Positions 9,997 to 19,348 are shown, counted from the stretch's first letter. The stretch: 38,829 nucleotides of DNA from Candidatus Cloacimonas sp. (GCA_035403355.1 DAONFA010000024.1:1-38829); one strand, 5' to 3'. Translations and numbers: made by a program. The notes: generated by a model not told the origin, from the sequence alone.

Positions 9997-11471
9997 AACG
10001 CATCCTGTTAACTTTCTCGCTTGTTGTCACTTTATCGCTCTTAGTTGCACAAACACAGGAACTTCCCGATATCACTATCACCGGGGAGAGTTCCTTCAAA
10101 CCCTATCTCTATAAACGCTCATTGCTATTTTCTCCTGAGCTCAATATGGGGGATAGCTTACCGGCTTTTGTTCCCCCCGGAGTTCCTTTGCAGGAAAAGC
10201 CCAAACCACTTCCAGCAATGAAACATCGCAGTTATCTGCAATTTGAAGGAAATATGGATTTCGGGCTCAATAGTTTTGTCAGCTATTATCCGGACAGCTC
10301 AATTCTAAATGCGCTTACCTACAAACTGGATATGCGTTCTCCCCTTTCCGAAATGCTTTCCGTGAGGAACAATCTTTTTATGGGAACTCAAATAAATGCG
10401 GATTTTCCTCTTTCTTTCCGTTTTCAAAATGTCTCTTCGCAAGCGGATAGCTTTGCCAATACTGTTTTGGATTTCACTTTTAGTCATCACCGCCCGGATT
10501 TAACCTTGGGAGAAGTGTCCGTTAATGATATATCCACTAAATTGGGGTATAGCTATCTCTATCAGAAAAACCTGAAAAATCCCTATAAGCGTAATTATAT
10601 TGATGTATATCTGGCTGCACGCCTGGAGGAAGATTGGCTGAGCTGGAAAACAAAATTGCTGGTTCAATCCGGGGATGCAGGAATCCAGATTGCACCTGTA
10701 TATAACGGCGAATTTATGGAAATATTGAATCCGGGACTTCATTTTCTGGCGGATGCCTATACTCTTGTTCCTTCGCTGGAATTTTTATATCGCAATCCGA
10801 TAACAGGTTGGGGTGTTTTAAGTATTAGTAATTTCCCCATTCTGGAAGGTAATGAATACCTTTCTTTTCTGGAAGCGACACCTTGGATTTCCTTTAGCGA
10901 TGCACATAAGCTAAAAAAGATACCGCTGAACCTGAAAGCCGATATGGAATATCTCTATCCTCAGAAATTGAATTTTTCCTTAGGTCGCTTAAATCTCCAA
11001 AATAACTTGCGCTACGAGATTGATAGCCCGATTTTAATAAGCACAGGTAATTATCGTATTCCAACTTTGCGCTACACTGATGTATTTTCTGATATAACTA
11101 CGATAGAGGCATTTTTTAAACTGGATAAGCTAAATATTCATCAAGGTTTGGAATTAGAATTTGCCTATCTAACCGAAGAGAACTATGCTCGGGCTCCCTA
11201 TCGTCCTGTTTTAAATATGGATTCCCGCTTTGCCTATAGTTATAATTTCTGGACTTTCAACCTGGACATTTTGCAACACTATTTTACTAAAGACCATAAT
11301 GGAAACGATATGCCTGAAGCTATAATCCTGAATGTAGGTGCAGAATATCACAAGGATAACTCTGCTGTTTATGCCCAACTTGCTAATCTCTTTAATCGTA
11401 AAGAATGGGTCTTTTCTGAACAACCGGGTAAAGGACGCAACTTCTATATTGGCTTGAAACACCGGTTTTAG
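9993..11471 (+). CDS. Outer-membrane beta-barrel protein coupled to TPR protein
   Basis: 492 residues with a clear signal peptide (cleavage likely after Ala19, LLVA/Q). The mature N-terminus carries ELPDITITGESS, which looks like the start of TonB-linked or carboxypeptidase-preceded barrels. The remainder alternates aromatic and polar residues in strand-like stretches and ends in GLKHRF, a C-terminal Phe typical of barrels inserted by BamA. There is no plug domain, so it is not a full TonB-dependent receptor. The ATG overlaps the stop of the TPR gene (ATGA), so the two are probably made together and may form one envelope complex. No close family was recognised; the barrel call rests on composition, signal peptide and C-terminus. 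Confidence 0.75.
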   Translation: MKRILLTFSLVVTLSLLVAQTQELPDITITGESSFKPYLYKRSLLFSPELNMGDSLPAFVPPGVPLQEKPKPLPAMKHRSYLQFEGNMDFGLNSFVSYYPDSSILNALTYKLDMRSPLSEMLSVRNNLFMGTQINADFPLSFRFQNVSSQADSFANTVLDFTFSHHRPDLTLGEVSVNDISTKLGYSYLYQKNLKNPYKRNYIDVYLAARLEEDWLSWKTKLLVQSGDAGIQIAPVYNGEFMEILNPGLHFLADAYTLVPSLEFLYRNPITGWGVLSISNFPILEGNEYLSFLEATPWISFSDAHKLKKIPLNLKADMEYLYPQKLNFSLGRLNLQNNLRYEIDSPILISTGNYRIPTLRYTDVFSDITTIEAFFKLDKLNIHQGLELEFAYLTEENYARAPYRPVLNMDSRFAYSYNFWTFNLDILQHYFTKDHNGNDMPEAIILNVGAEYHKDNSAVYAQLANLFNRKEWVFSEQPGKGRNFYIGLKHRF

Positions 11472-11481
11472 CGTGATGCGA

Positions 11482-11514
11482 AAGGACTGGACACCTGTCC
11501 TCCGTCCTTATTTT
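11482..11514 (+). terminator. Possible terminator after the beta-barrel gene
   Basis: AAGGAC at 11482-11487 pairs with GTCCTT at 11504-11509. The loop holds a nested GGACA/TGTCC pair, and TATTTT follows the stem. It lies 11 bases after the barrel stop and about 60 bases before the next gene. The stem is short, so this is only a candidate. Confidence 0.35.
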
Positions 11515-11574
11515 AATTGACAGATTTCCATAAGTGCAAGACAAGGGAAAGCAACCTTAATATAAAGGAAGATA

Positions 11575-12414
11575 ATGCAGTTACGGTATGCTAAAATAAT
11601 TAAGGGCATAATCAATGCCCTGTTTGGTGATTATAACGGGATGCAGATTTTTGTTGCTCCCATCACTTTACTGTATTGGATAGATAGTGGCAGTTTACTA
11701 TCTTCAGCTACCAGTTTGCTTAGTTTTAGGATGCATTATTTACCCTTGCTTGCTTTCCTCATTATCTTCGTTTTTAGTTTCTTTATGCTGATAAAAATCA
11801 AGTTACTTTATAACTGCACCAATAATGAGTATTTGGATTTGGCTATTCAGTTCAATGTAAGTGTGATGGCATTGGTCTTAATTGGTTTAGTTATCTATGC
11901 TGTTTCCACTTTTCTAACCTATTTTTACGGGATAAGGGGGACGGTAAAATCCGGTCTTGTATTGCTGTTTAAGCTCTACACGGTGTTACTTATTCTTTAT
12001 CATTACTTATGGAATGTGGTTTTAACCCCTTTTTATCAAAGGCAGTATGGTCATCCAAGAGCTATCAAGGCGTTTTTTTCCTGGGCGCGGAAAAATAAGC
12101 TAATGCTCCTGCGGTATATCTTGATAACAGTATTACTGGTGTATTTTTCAATTCGCTTATATCAGATAATCTTGCGTTTTGTATTAGTTCCTTGTATAAC
12201 GAATATTGGCAATTCCACCGGTATATTTTTGTTTTTTAAGCTATATCCCTTTGTTTCTATTGGAGATATATTTATCAATGTATTGGTTTTAGCAGGTGCT
12301 TTTCTTGTTTCCAATTTATTCTTCTTTCCTATTATCCGGTTTATGCAATACCTGCTGAATTACTTTCTTCCTTTTGCCAAAGTGGTGAGGTCTGCTGATG
12401 CCCAAGGTGCGTAA
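11575..12414 (+). CDS. Polytopic membrane protein of unknown function
   Basis: 279 residues with about six hydrophobic segments (near residues 24-40, 58-78, 90-118, 122-145, 175-205 and 215-265) separated by short basic loops. A ribosome site AAGGAAG sits just before the ATG. No family motif was recognised; the layout is loosely like Yip1-type small membrane proteins but that is not a firm match. It overlaps the next gene, a divergent polysaccharide deacetylase, by 17 bases, so the two are probably co-translated and may share an envelope role. Confidence 0.75.
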   Translation: MQLRYAKIIKGIINALFGDYNGMQIFVAPITLLYWIDSGSLLSSATSLLSFRMHYLPLLAFLIIFVFSFFMLIKIKLLYNCTNNEYLDLAIQFNVSVMALVLIGLVIYAVSTFLTYFYGIRGTVKSGLVLLFKLYTVLLILYHYLWNVVLTPFYQRQYGHPRAIKAFFSWARKNKLMLLRYILITVLLVYFSIRLYQIILRFVLVPCITNIGNSTGIFLFFKLYPFVSIGDIFINVLVLAGAFLVSNLFFFPIIRFMQYLLNYFLPFAKVVRSADAQGA

Positions 12415-13687
12415 AAAGAAACTGCACAGAGTGAAGAGACGCAGAAAAGACGGTAATCTGGGCATTTTTATTCTGGCAGGAGTAATATGCTCGTTCTTTA
12501 TATGGTTTATCACCTCAGAACCGGTTCCTAAAAGTTCAGCGCAAAACGCTAATATCGTTACTGAACAAAAGAAAGATAAACCGCAAAAACAGAAGAAGAA
12601 AGCGAAAAAAGCAGGGAAAGCGATAACTAAAGGCGGAGCAAAAAGTTCGGTTCAGGATTCTAAATCGGCAGCTGAGGTCTCGGAAACTATAGAACATACG
12701 CCGGAAACGGCTATTACTGCTACAATTAATAAACTGGGGATTCCCAAATCCTATTTCCGTAAACGTAATGTAGAAAATGTAACCGTGTTCAATGTTCCTA
12801 TAGATAAATCGGAAATGGACCTTGTGTATGCGAATATGATATTCAAAGGTGAACTGGAACGCAACGGAGCTAAATTCATCAAAGGGACGGACACGAAAGG
12901 AAAGCAGACATTACTCTTCAGTTTTCCCGATAGTGCTAAACAGTATCAGATAAATATCTATTACGATAGCAATCTATACCAAAACAAGCAGAAAAAGCGG
13001 ACTATTACTATCGTTGTAGATGATTTCGGAACAATTGGAGGAGAACTGCTTTCCGGTTTTCTGGCTCTGGATAAAGAAATCTGCTTTGCCATTATTCCAG
13101 ATGAACAGTTCAGCGTTCAAACAATGAACCTGGCAAAGGAACAGGGTCGTTTAGCTATCATTCATATTCCGATGGAACCCATTGGTTACCCGGAAGTTAA
13201 TCCTGGAAAGAATCCCATTTTAGTTCAATATGATGCTCATCAGATTGATAAAATTCTTTCTCGCTTTATAGAACAATTGCCCTATTGCGAAGGAGTGAAT
13301 AATCACATGGGTAGTTTGGCAACCACGGATGAAGATGTGATGAATGCTGTGATGGCTACCTTGAAGAAATACAATAAATTTTATTTGGACAGTCGCACAA
13401 CTAATGTTTCCGTGGCATATTCCATAGCCCAAAAGAATCATCTCCGGTCTTATCGTAATGATTTATTTCTGGATTCTCCCAATATCAGTCAATCCACTAT
13501 GGATGCCAAATTAAATCAGATAATAGAGCTTTCCAATCGTAATCAGAATGTGATTGCTATTACTCATTGTCACAATAGCGATAAGCTGGATTACTTAAAA
13601 AGCATTATCAACCGTCTGAAAGCTGCAGGTTTCACTTTGATTCCACTTAATGAAATAGATAAATATAATGTCCCTTCCATACTTTAG
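12398..13687 (+). CDS. Divergent polysaccharide deacetylase (YibQ/DUF610-like)
   Basis: 429 residues. A basic cytosolic N-terminus (residues 1-20), one membrane anchor (about 23-40) and a Lys/Ala-rich linker (about 55-80) precede a periplasmic domain. From about residue 200 the divergent polysaccharide deacetylase fold is visible: ITIVVDDFG, FAIIPDE, IIHIPMEPIGYP, GVNNHMGS, FYLDSRTT and ITHCHNS. These supply the Asp and His residues expected around the metal site. The substrate is not known for most members of this family. GGTGAGG at 12383-12389 lies nine bases before the ATG. It overlaps the upstream membrane protein by 17 bases and is followed 10 bases later by uppP, consistent with cell-envelope metabolism. 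Confidence 0.85.
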   Translation: MPKVRKKKLHRVKRRRKDGNLGIFILAGVICSFFIWFITSEPVPKSSAQNANIVTEQKKDKPQKQKKKAKKAGKAITKGGAKSSVQDSKSAAEVSETIEHTPETAITATINKLGIPKSYFRKRNVENVTVFNVPIDKSEMDLVYANMIFKGELERNGAKFIKGTDTKGKQTLLFSFPDSAKQYQINIYYDSNLYQNKQKKRTITIVVDDFGTIGGELLSGFLALDKEICFAIIPDEQFSVQTMNLAKEQGRLAIIHIPMEPIGYPEVNPGKNPILVQYDAHQIDKILSRFIEQLPYCEGVNNHMGSLATTDEDVMNAVMATLKKYNKFYLDSRTTNVSVAYSIAQKNHLRSYRNDLFLDSPNISQSTMDAKLNQIIELSNRNQNVIAITHCHNSDKLDYLKSIINRLKAAGFTLIPLNEIDKYNVPSIL

Positions 13688-13697
13688 AGGTTAATTT

Positions 13698-14513
13698 ATG
13701 AGTTTAATTCAGGCAATCCTGATGGGTATATTACAAGGGTTAACGGAATTTATTCCGGTTAGCAGCTCAGGCCATTTGGTCTTAGCACAGCATTTTTTGG
13801 GTATTGGAGATAATGAAAACATCGCTTTTGAACTCTTTATGCATTTAGGAACGCTACTTGCCGTGCTGGTTTTTTTTCGTAAAACTCTCTGGGAACTAAT
13901 AAAATCGGTGTTTTCCTGGGGCAATACCGTAAATCGGGAACAGCACCGTAAAAATCGCACCCTGATATATTATCTAATTATTTCTACTGTAGTAACGGGA
14001 GTTATATATCTACTGTTCGGAAATTATGAAGAAGCGATTTTTGCAATGCCGATGGTGGTAGCTATCTTTTTAATTGTTACCGGAATTATTGTTTTGGTTT
14101 CCGATTATTTCATAGATAAAGGTATTCCTGCTTCCAATATCGGTTTTTTGCGTTCCGTAATAATTGGAATAGGACAGGGCATTGCAATTATGCCTGGTAT
14201 TTCCCGTTCCGGAACTACGATTGCCTGTTCTTTGGCTACTGGAATGAAACGCAAGGATGCAGCGCAATATTCTTTTTTACTAAGCATTCCGGCAATTTTG
14301 GCGGGTGCGTTATCTGAGTATGAGAAATTTACTAAACTGGAAACGCAGCAGTTATTGAACTATTTTGCCGGTTTTGTTTGTTCCTTTCTTGCCGGTTATC
14401 TGGTTATTGCCTTTTTAATTCGTTTAATTGAGGTCAGCCGGTTGAAATACTTTGCTGTCTATTGCTTTGTAATTGGTTCCCTTTCTATTGTTTTGATTGC
14501 TTTGGGTTATTGA
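13698..14513 (+). CDS. uppP: Undecaprenyl-diphosphatase
   Basis: 271 residues, the normal size for BacA/UppP, with about seven to eight membrane segments. It removes one phosphate from undecaprenyl pyrophosphate so that the lipid carrier can be reused for peptidoglycan and O-antigen synthesis. Both family signatures are present: LQGLTEFIPVSSSGH near residues 13-27 and PGISRSGTT near 166-174, which carry the catalytic Glu, Ser, His and Arg. GAGG lies eight bases upstream of the ATG. The stop TGA overlaps the holA start by one base (TGATG). Confidence 0.96.
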   Translation: MSLIQAILMGILQGLTEFIPVSSSGHLVLAQHFLGIGDNENIAFELFMHLGTLLAVLVFFRKTLWELIKSVFSWGNTVNREQHRKNRTLIYYLIISTVVTGVIYLLFGNYEEAIFAMPMVVAIFLIVTGIIVLVSDYFIDKGIPASNIGFLRSVIIGIGQGIAIMPGISRSGTTIACSLATGMKRKDAAQYSFLLSIPAILAGALSEYEKFTKLETQQLLNYFAGFVCSFLAGYLVIAFLIRLIEVSRLKYFAVYCFVIGSLSIVLIALGY

Positions 14514-15514
14514 TGGACAATCCTATTTTTGCCTTGGATTTTACTGCTGATAAAGTTCGGCTGGGAAATTCCTATTTGCTGACCGGTACAGATTCCTATC
14601 TGGTGGATAAAGTTCTGGATACCATCAGAGCCAAACTGAAAAAAAAGGATAATGTGGATACAGTAATAATCTATGGTGACGAAGTTAAAAGCCCTGAGCT
14701 TACGGAACAGCTGGATACTTTTTCCATTTTCTCTACAGCTAAGTTAATCATCATCAAAAAAACAGAAATGCTTAAGCCCAAGGAACTGACTATATTAGCG
14801 GAATATTTTGCTTCTCCTTCGGAAATCCAGAGTTTAGCTATCGTTGCTGAAAAAATTGATGCCCGATACGATAACTGGAAGAAAATTAAAGCAGGCACTC
14901 AAATTATCAGCTGTGAACCACCTCCTTACGGTGGTGCCATCCGTGCCTGGCTGGATAAGGCATTGAAAGAGATTAATAAAACTATGACGGCTAAAGCAAT
15001 TGAAGAATTTATAAATCGCATTGAACTGGATTATTATAATGCCTCAAATGAACTAACCAAGCTGGATTTATTTACCGGAAGCCGCAAAACAATCACTGAA
15101 AACGATATAGACAAGAGTTTAGGAACAACCCGTATCGGAACTTTGATTGACTTTTATCGGGCGCTCGGTAGAAAACAAACAAAACAGGCAATTGAGGCAA
15201 TGGATAAAATGCTTTTTGCGGATTGGGAGCCCTTACAAATACTGTTTCACCTGAATAAATTCTATACTAACATCTGGAAAATCCTGCTCCTGAAAAAAAA
15301 CCATATCTCGGATAATGAAATTATTGCCAAACATCTTAACGATTTCTATGCTACTCAGCGGAAAGAAATTTTAGGTTTATCTCATTCGTATCATATTTCG
15401 GCGCTGGAGAAAATATTTACTTACCTGCTGGAGACCGACCAGCAGTTTAAATTAAGCGTTGCTGAGCCGCAAATTTTGCTCTGCAATTGCTTACTCAAAA
15501 TTCTGGACACCTAA
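14513..15514 (+). CDS. holA: DNA polymerase III delta subunit
   Basis: 333 residues from the ATG at 14513, starting MDNPIFALDF. This start is preferred over in-frame upstream codons because they lie inside uppP and the TGATG overlap is a common coupling arrangement in this run. The protein is the clamp-loader delta subunit, which opens the sliding clamp. Recognisable blocks are YLLTGTDSYLVDKVLD at the N-terminus, the ELTEQLDTFSIFS and KLIIIKK segments of the first domain, and the C-terminal helical collar (EPLQILFHLNKFYTNIWKI). As is usual for delta, there is no working P-loop. It overlaps malQ by one base (TAATG). Confidence 0.88.
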   Translation: MDNPIFALDFTADKVRLGNSYLLTGTDSYLVDKVLDTIRAKLKKKDNVDTVIIYGDEVKSPELTEQLDTFSIFSTAKLIIIKKTEMLKPKELTILAEYFASPSEIQSLAIVAEKIDARYDNWKKIKAGTQIISCEPPPYGGAIRAWLDKALKEINKTMTAKAIEEFINRIELDYYNASNELTKLDLFTGSRKTITENDIDKSLGTTRIGTLIDFYRALGRKQTKQAIEAMDKMLFADWEPLQILFHLNKFYTNIWKILLLKKNHISDNEIIAKHLNDFYATQRKEILGLSHSYHISALEKIFTYLLETDQQFKLSVAEPQILLCNCLLKILDT

Positions 15515-16974
15515 TGCGGAAAACCGGTATCTTATTGCATATCAGTTCGCTTCCTTCCGATTTCGGAATTGGCGATTTCGGACCGGAAGCAATCCGTTTT
15601 GCCGAATACCTGAAAACGGAAGGGCATACTTACTGGCAGATACTACCTATAACTCATTGCGGTTATGGCAATTCCCCTTATAATCCTCTTTCCGCTTTTG
15701 CCTTAAATCCCTATTTCATCAGTCCGGAACTTCTCTATCAACAGGGTTATATCAATCAGTTAATGCTGGATACAGTAAAAATTCCCCGTGGTAATATTAC
15801 CCGTTATGAACAGGTCTATACCCAGAAAGATAAAATGCTGGCTCAAGCAACTGCCAACTGGATGCTAACTAACAACCTGAATGATTTTATTGAAGAAAAA
15901 GCAGCTTACTTGAAACCCTATTTAACCTTTCTTTCTTTAAGTAAATTCTATAATGATACCTGCTGGTATAACTGGAATGAAGAGCATCGCCACTTCAACG
16001 AAAAACTCTATCAAAAAGTCCGCCTGCTGGATACCTCCTATTTTAACCTGCGTGCTGCTACGCAAGCTATGCTGGCAGAACAATTATCCTGGTTTAAAGA
16101 ACATTTGCAGGAACTTGGAATAATTCTGATAGGCGATTTGCCTCTATATCTTTCTTACGATAGCGCCGAGGTTTGGGCTCATCAGGAATATTTTGATTTG
16201 GATGAACAAGGCAGGCGTTTACATTTTGCCGGTGTCCCACCAGATGCTTTTGCGGAAAGGGGTCAGCTTTGGGGAAATCCTCTTTACCGTTGGGAAGTTT
16301 TGCAGCAGGATGGTTTCGGACTTTTTTTGGAGAGAATCAAACAAGCCCTTGATTACCTTGATATTTTACGGTTAGACCATTTTATCGGTTATGTGAATTT
16401 CTGGCAGGTAGAGCCGGGTCACGATAAAGCAGGTCAACCTCTTTTACCTGAAAATGCCATTCAGGGTTCCTGGGTGCGTGCTTTACCTGAGGAATTCTTT
16501 TCCGCTGTGTTACAGCAATTTAGGAAAGAGCGTTTTATTGCTGAAGACCTGGGTATTTTGAGTGATGATGTTTGCCGTATTCGGGAGCGTTTTGGTTTTC
16601 CGGGAATGATTGTGTTGCAATTCTGTTTTGAAGAAAGCGTTCCCGAGGTGAAAAAATACCCTCCGGAACGATGGTTATATACCGGAACCCATGATAATCA
16701 AACCCTGCGTGGCTGGTTTGAATCCCTTTCTCCCGATTCGTCATCCTATAAACATTTACAGGAATATTGTTTTCTACATCAGTTTAGCGATTGTCAGGCG
16801 CATTTGAACGCTGAAAACATTCATCTCATAATGCGCAATATTGCTTTCTCTTCCGGTTGCCGACAGATTATTATTCCTTATCAGGATATTTTAGGACTGG
16901 GGGATGAAGCAAGAATGAACATTCCTGGCACCGCTTTAGGAAACTGGCAGTGGCGTCTGGAAGATTCTTTTTAG
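15514..16974 (+). CDS. malQ: 4-alpha-glucanotransferase (amylomaltase)
   Basis: 486 residues from the ATG at 15514, which overlaps the holA stop (TAATG); the mature-looking N-terminus MRKTGILLHISSLPS matches the family start. A GH77 enzyme that transfers alpha-1,4-glucan segments between maltodextrins in the cytoplasm. The catalytic residues are visible: nucleophile Asp288 in LRLDHFIGY, acid/base Glu344 in IAEDLG, and Asp394 in GTHDNQTL. The length matches compact bacterial amylomaltases of about 490-500 residues. No other glycogen gene is in the window, so the pathway context cannot be tested here. Confidence 0.96.
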   Translation: MRKTGILLHISSLPSDFGIGDFGPEAIRFAEYLKTEGHTYWQILPITHCGYGNSPYNPLSAFALNPYFISPELLYQQGYINQLMLDTVKIPRGNITRYEQVYTQKDKMLAQATANWMLTNNLNDFIEEKAAYLKPYLTFLSLSKFYNDTCWYNWNEEHRHFNEKLYQKVRLLDTSYFNLRAATQAMLAEQLSWFKEHLQELGIILIGDLPLYLSYDSAEVWAHQEYFDLDEQGRRLHFAGVPPDAFAERGQLWGNPLYRWEVLQQDGFGLFLERIKQALDYLDILRLDHFIGYVNFWQVEPGHDKAGQPLLPENAIQGSWVRALPEEFFSAVLQQFRKERFIAEDLGILSDDVCRIRERFGFPGMIVLQFCFEESVPEVKKYPPERWLYTGTHDNQTLRGWFESLSPDSSSYKHLQEYCFLHQFSDCQAHLNAENIHLIMRNIAFSSGCRQIIIPYQDILGLGDEARMNIPGTALGNWQWRLEDSF

Positions 16975-17003
16975 CAAAATAAATTAAATATAAAGGAGAA
17001 AAA

Positions 17004-18611
17004 ATGCCAAAACTTATGCTTTTGGGTGATGAAGCCCTTGCTCAGGGAGCTCTGGATGCTGGAATATCAGGTTTTTACGGTTATCCGGGAACTCCTTCCA
17101 CGGAAATCATTGAATATGCTCAAAGGTCAAAACAGGCGGAGGAAAACAAAATTCACCGCACTTGGAGTTCCAACGAAAAAACCGCTTTGGAAACCGCTTT
17201 GGGTATGAGCGCTTTAGGAAAAAGAGCGATGGTTACGATGAAGCATGTGGGGTTAAATGTAGCAGCCGACCCTTTTATGAATTCGGCTGTAACCGGAGCC
17301 AGCGGTGGTTTAATTATTGCCGTTGCCGATGACCCTTCAATGCATAGTTCTCAGAATGAACAGGATAGCCGTTATTATGGTCATTTTGCAATGCTTCCTG
17401 TTTTAGAACCAGGTAATCAGCAGGAATGTTATGATATGGCTTTTTATGGTTTTGAACTATCAGAGAAGTTCCATATTCCTGTGCTATTACGGTTAACAAC
17501 GCGTTTGGCGCATTCCCGTTCCGGGGTTACCAGACGCAATCCTTTACCGCAAAAGGAAATGAAGAAGCCGGAAGATATGTTTCAGTTTATGCTTTTGCCT
17601 GCTATTGCCAGAAAAAAGTATCAACATCATCTTTCCCTGCAAAAGGATTTTCTGGCAGAATCCGAAAATTCTGCCTACAATGTCTATACTTCTGAAGGGA
17701 AAAATACAAAGTTAGGTATTATTACTACCGGCTTGGCTTATAACTATCTGCGGGAAGCATATCACGGTGAAGAAATTCCTTATCCTGTGCTTAAAATATG
17801 TCAATACCCTCTACCGGAAAAGCAAATTCATCAGCTTTATAATACCTGTGATGAATTGCTGGTTATTGAAGAAGGAATGCCCTTTGCTGAAGAAATGATT
17901 AAAGGTTTTGCCTTCCCCGGTTTGAAACCTGTTCATGGCCGTTTAGATGGTTATCTTCCTCGTGCGGGCGAACTTAATCCCAATCTTGTTGCTAAAGCGC
18001 TTTCTTTACCTGATACAATGGGTAGGACTGTTCCTGAAATTGTAGTTGGCAGACCTCCTGCCTTATGCGTAGGTTGTCCTCATTCCGATACTTTTTTGTC
18101 CTTGAATGAAGTGATGGCAGAATATGGCAGAGGCAATGTTTTCAGCGATATTGGCTGTTATACTTTAGGGTTTATGCCACCCTATAATTCCATCAATTCC
18201 TGTGTGGATATGGGTGCTTCAATTACTATGGCAAAAGGGGCTTCCGATAGCGGACTCCTTCCTGCTGTAGCTGTTATTGGTGATAGCACTTTTTGCCATT
18301 CAGGAATTACCGGGCTTTTGGATTGCGTTTACGATAAAGCCAATGTGATGATTATCATTCTGGATAATTCCACCACTGCAATGACAGGTGGACAAAATTA
18401 TACCGGCTTTGGCAAACTGGAAAATATTTGTTTGGGCTTGGGAGTGGAAAAAGAACACATTCGGGTATTTGTTCCGCTCAAGAAAAATTATCCCGAAATT
18501 ATCCAAATCTATAAAGAAGAATTGGCTTACAACGGTGTTTCTGTTGTAATTGCCCGTCGGGAATGCATTCAGACCTTAAAGAAAAAGAACAAATTGGAGA
18601 CACCAGAATGA
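17004..18611 (+). CDS. iorA: Indolepyruvate ferredoxin oxidoreductase alpha subunit, no ferredoxin domain
   Basis: 535 residues; AAAGGAG precedes the ATG. With IorB it oxidatively decarboxylates aryl 2-oxo acids to acyl-CoA, passing electrons to ferredoxin, a step in fermentation of aromatic amino acids. Visible blocks are the N-terminal pyrimidine-binding domain (GFYGYPGTPSTEIIEY, WSSNEKTALE), CVGCPHSD near 355, and the TPP-binding motif starting GDSTFCHSG at about 426 and ending with DNSTTAMTGGQ near 453. Most IorA proteins run on for about 70 residues as a two-cluster ferredoxin domain. Here the protein stops at IQTLKKKNKLETPE with no CxxCxxC series. It is either a short IorA that uses a separate ferredoxin or a related 2-oxoacid oxidoreductase. 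Confidence 0.9.
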   Translation: MPKLMLLGDEALAQGALDAGISGFYGYPGTPSTEIIEYAQRSKQAEENKIHRTWSSNEKTALETALGMSALGKRAMVTMKHVGLNVAADPFMNSAVTGASGGLIIAVADDPSMHSSQNEQDSRYYGHFAMLPVLEPGNQQECYDMAFYGFELSEKFHIPVLLRLTTRLAHSRSGVTRRNPLPQKEMKKPEDMFQFMLLPAIARKKYQHHLSLQKDFLAESENSAYNVYTSEGKNTKLGIITTGLAYNYLREAYHGEEIPYPVLKICQYPLPEKQIHQLYNTCDELLVIEEGMPFAEEMIKGFAFPGLKPVHGRLDGYLPRAGELNPNLVAKALSLPDTMGRTVPEIVVGRPPALCVGCPHSDTFLSLNEVMAEYGRGNVFSDIGCYTLGFMPPYNSINSCVDMGASITMAKGASDSGLLPAVAVIGDSTFCHSGITGLLDCVYDKANVMIIILDNSTTAMTGGQNYTGFGKLENICLGLGVEKEHIRVFVPLKKNYPEIIQIYKEELAYNGVSVVIARRECIQTLKKKNKLETPE

Positions 18612-19174
18612 AAAAGGATATAATACTTGCCGGAGTAGGCGGACAGGGCATTTTAACCGTTGCTGCCATTTTAGGAACCGCAGCGATTAAACGCGGAATG
18701 AATTTGAAACAAGCGGAAGTGCATGGAATGAGTCAGCGTGGGGGAGATGTGCAATCCCATTTACGCCTTTCGGATGAACCAATTTGGAGCGATTTAATTC
18801 CTTTTGGTTCTGCGGATATGATTTTAAGCGTTGAACCACTGGAGGCATTACGCTACCTGCCCTATTTAAAAGATGACGGCTGGATTATTACTAATTCTAC
18901 ACCTTTTAAAAATATTCCCAATTATCCCCCGGAAGAAGATATCTATGCGGAAATCAAAAAAATACCCAACAATGTTCTGCTAAATGCCGATACCATAGCC
19001 AAAGATAAAAATGCCAGCAGGAGTATGAATATTGTTGTTTTGGGTGCCGCAATTAAACACTTGGGCTTCAGCTTTGAAGAAATTGCCGAAGCAATTAAAA
19101 CTATCTTTGCTGCGAAAGGAGAAACCATCGTAGAGGCAAACCTCCGTGCTCTGCAAGCCGGTATTGAAAATTAG
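18608..19174 (+). CDS. iorB: Indolepyruvate ferredoxin oxidoreductase beta subunit
   Basis: 188 residues starting at the ATG at 18608, which overlaps the iorA stop (ATGA). The longer in-frame extension lies entirely inside iorA and is not family sequence. IorB is the gamma-domain partner of IorA. Typical blocks are ILAGVGGQGILT at the N-terminus, HGMSQRGGDVQSHLR, the SVEPLEALRYLPYL segment and VVLGAAIKHLG. The length fits the family (about 190). The pair closes the + run; a repeat island follows. Confidence 0.95.
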   Translation: MKKDIILAGVGGQGILTVAAILGTAAIKRGMNLKQAEVHGMSQRGGDVQSHLRLSDEPIWSDLIPFGSADMILSVEPLEALRYLPYLKDDGWIITNSTPFKNIPNYPPEEDIYAEIKKIPNNVLLNADTIAKDKNASRSMNIVVLGAAIKHLGFSFEEIAEAIKTIFAAKGETIVEANLRALQAGIEN

Positions 19175-19239
19175 TCCTCACCCATTTCTCTTTTCCGGAA
19201 TAAACGAAGTCCCCAATCGTTTCTTGTCCGCTATTTAAG

Positions 19240-19258
19240 TCAGGAGTTGTCACTTCTA
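19240..19258 (+). repeat. Outer 19-bp motif, left copy
   Basis: GTCAGGAGTTGTCACTTCT. The same motif appears inverted at 22448-22466 with 17 of 19 bases conserved, and a third, direct copy (16 of 19) is at 22396-22414. AAATAGCTT follows the left copy, and a similar GAAATAACTT follows the inverted right copy, so the similarity extends to about 30 bases. The motif is flanked here by CTATTT/AAATAG. It brackets the propeller gene and all the REP-like repeats. Confidence 0.6.
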
Positions 19259-19306
19259 AATAGCTTTTATGGATTGCGTAAAAGTTTATTTGGCAGTGAT
19301 AATTCC

Positions 19307-19348
19307 TGGCTTTGAGAGAAAGAGAGAAAACTCGGGGCTTTTTGTACC
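19307..19348. repeat. Left boundary of REP array, inverted relative to right boundary
   Basis: A purine-rich stretch (19307-19333) leads into GGGGCTTTTTGTACC (19334-19348), the exact reverse complement of 22034-22048. The purine stretch is the complement of the pyrimidine-rich tail that follows the right boundary. The two form an inverted pair about 2.7 kb apart around the propeller gene. Confidence 0.7.

Noticed and set aside
9872..10114. 80-codon + ORF across the TPR/barrel junction
   Set aside because: It lies wholly within two supported genes in another frame, without its own signals.
14462..14512. Upstream extension of holA
   Set aside because: The 17 extra codons lie inside uppP in another frame; TGATG coupling at 14511-14515 and the family N-terminus favour 14513.
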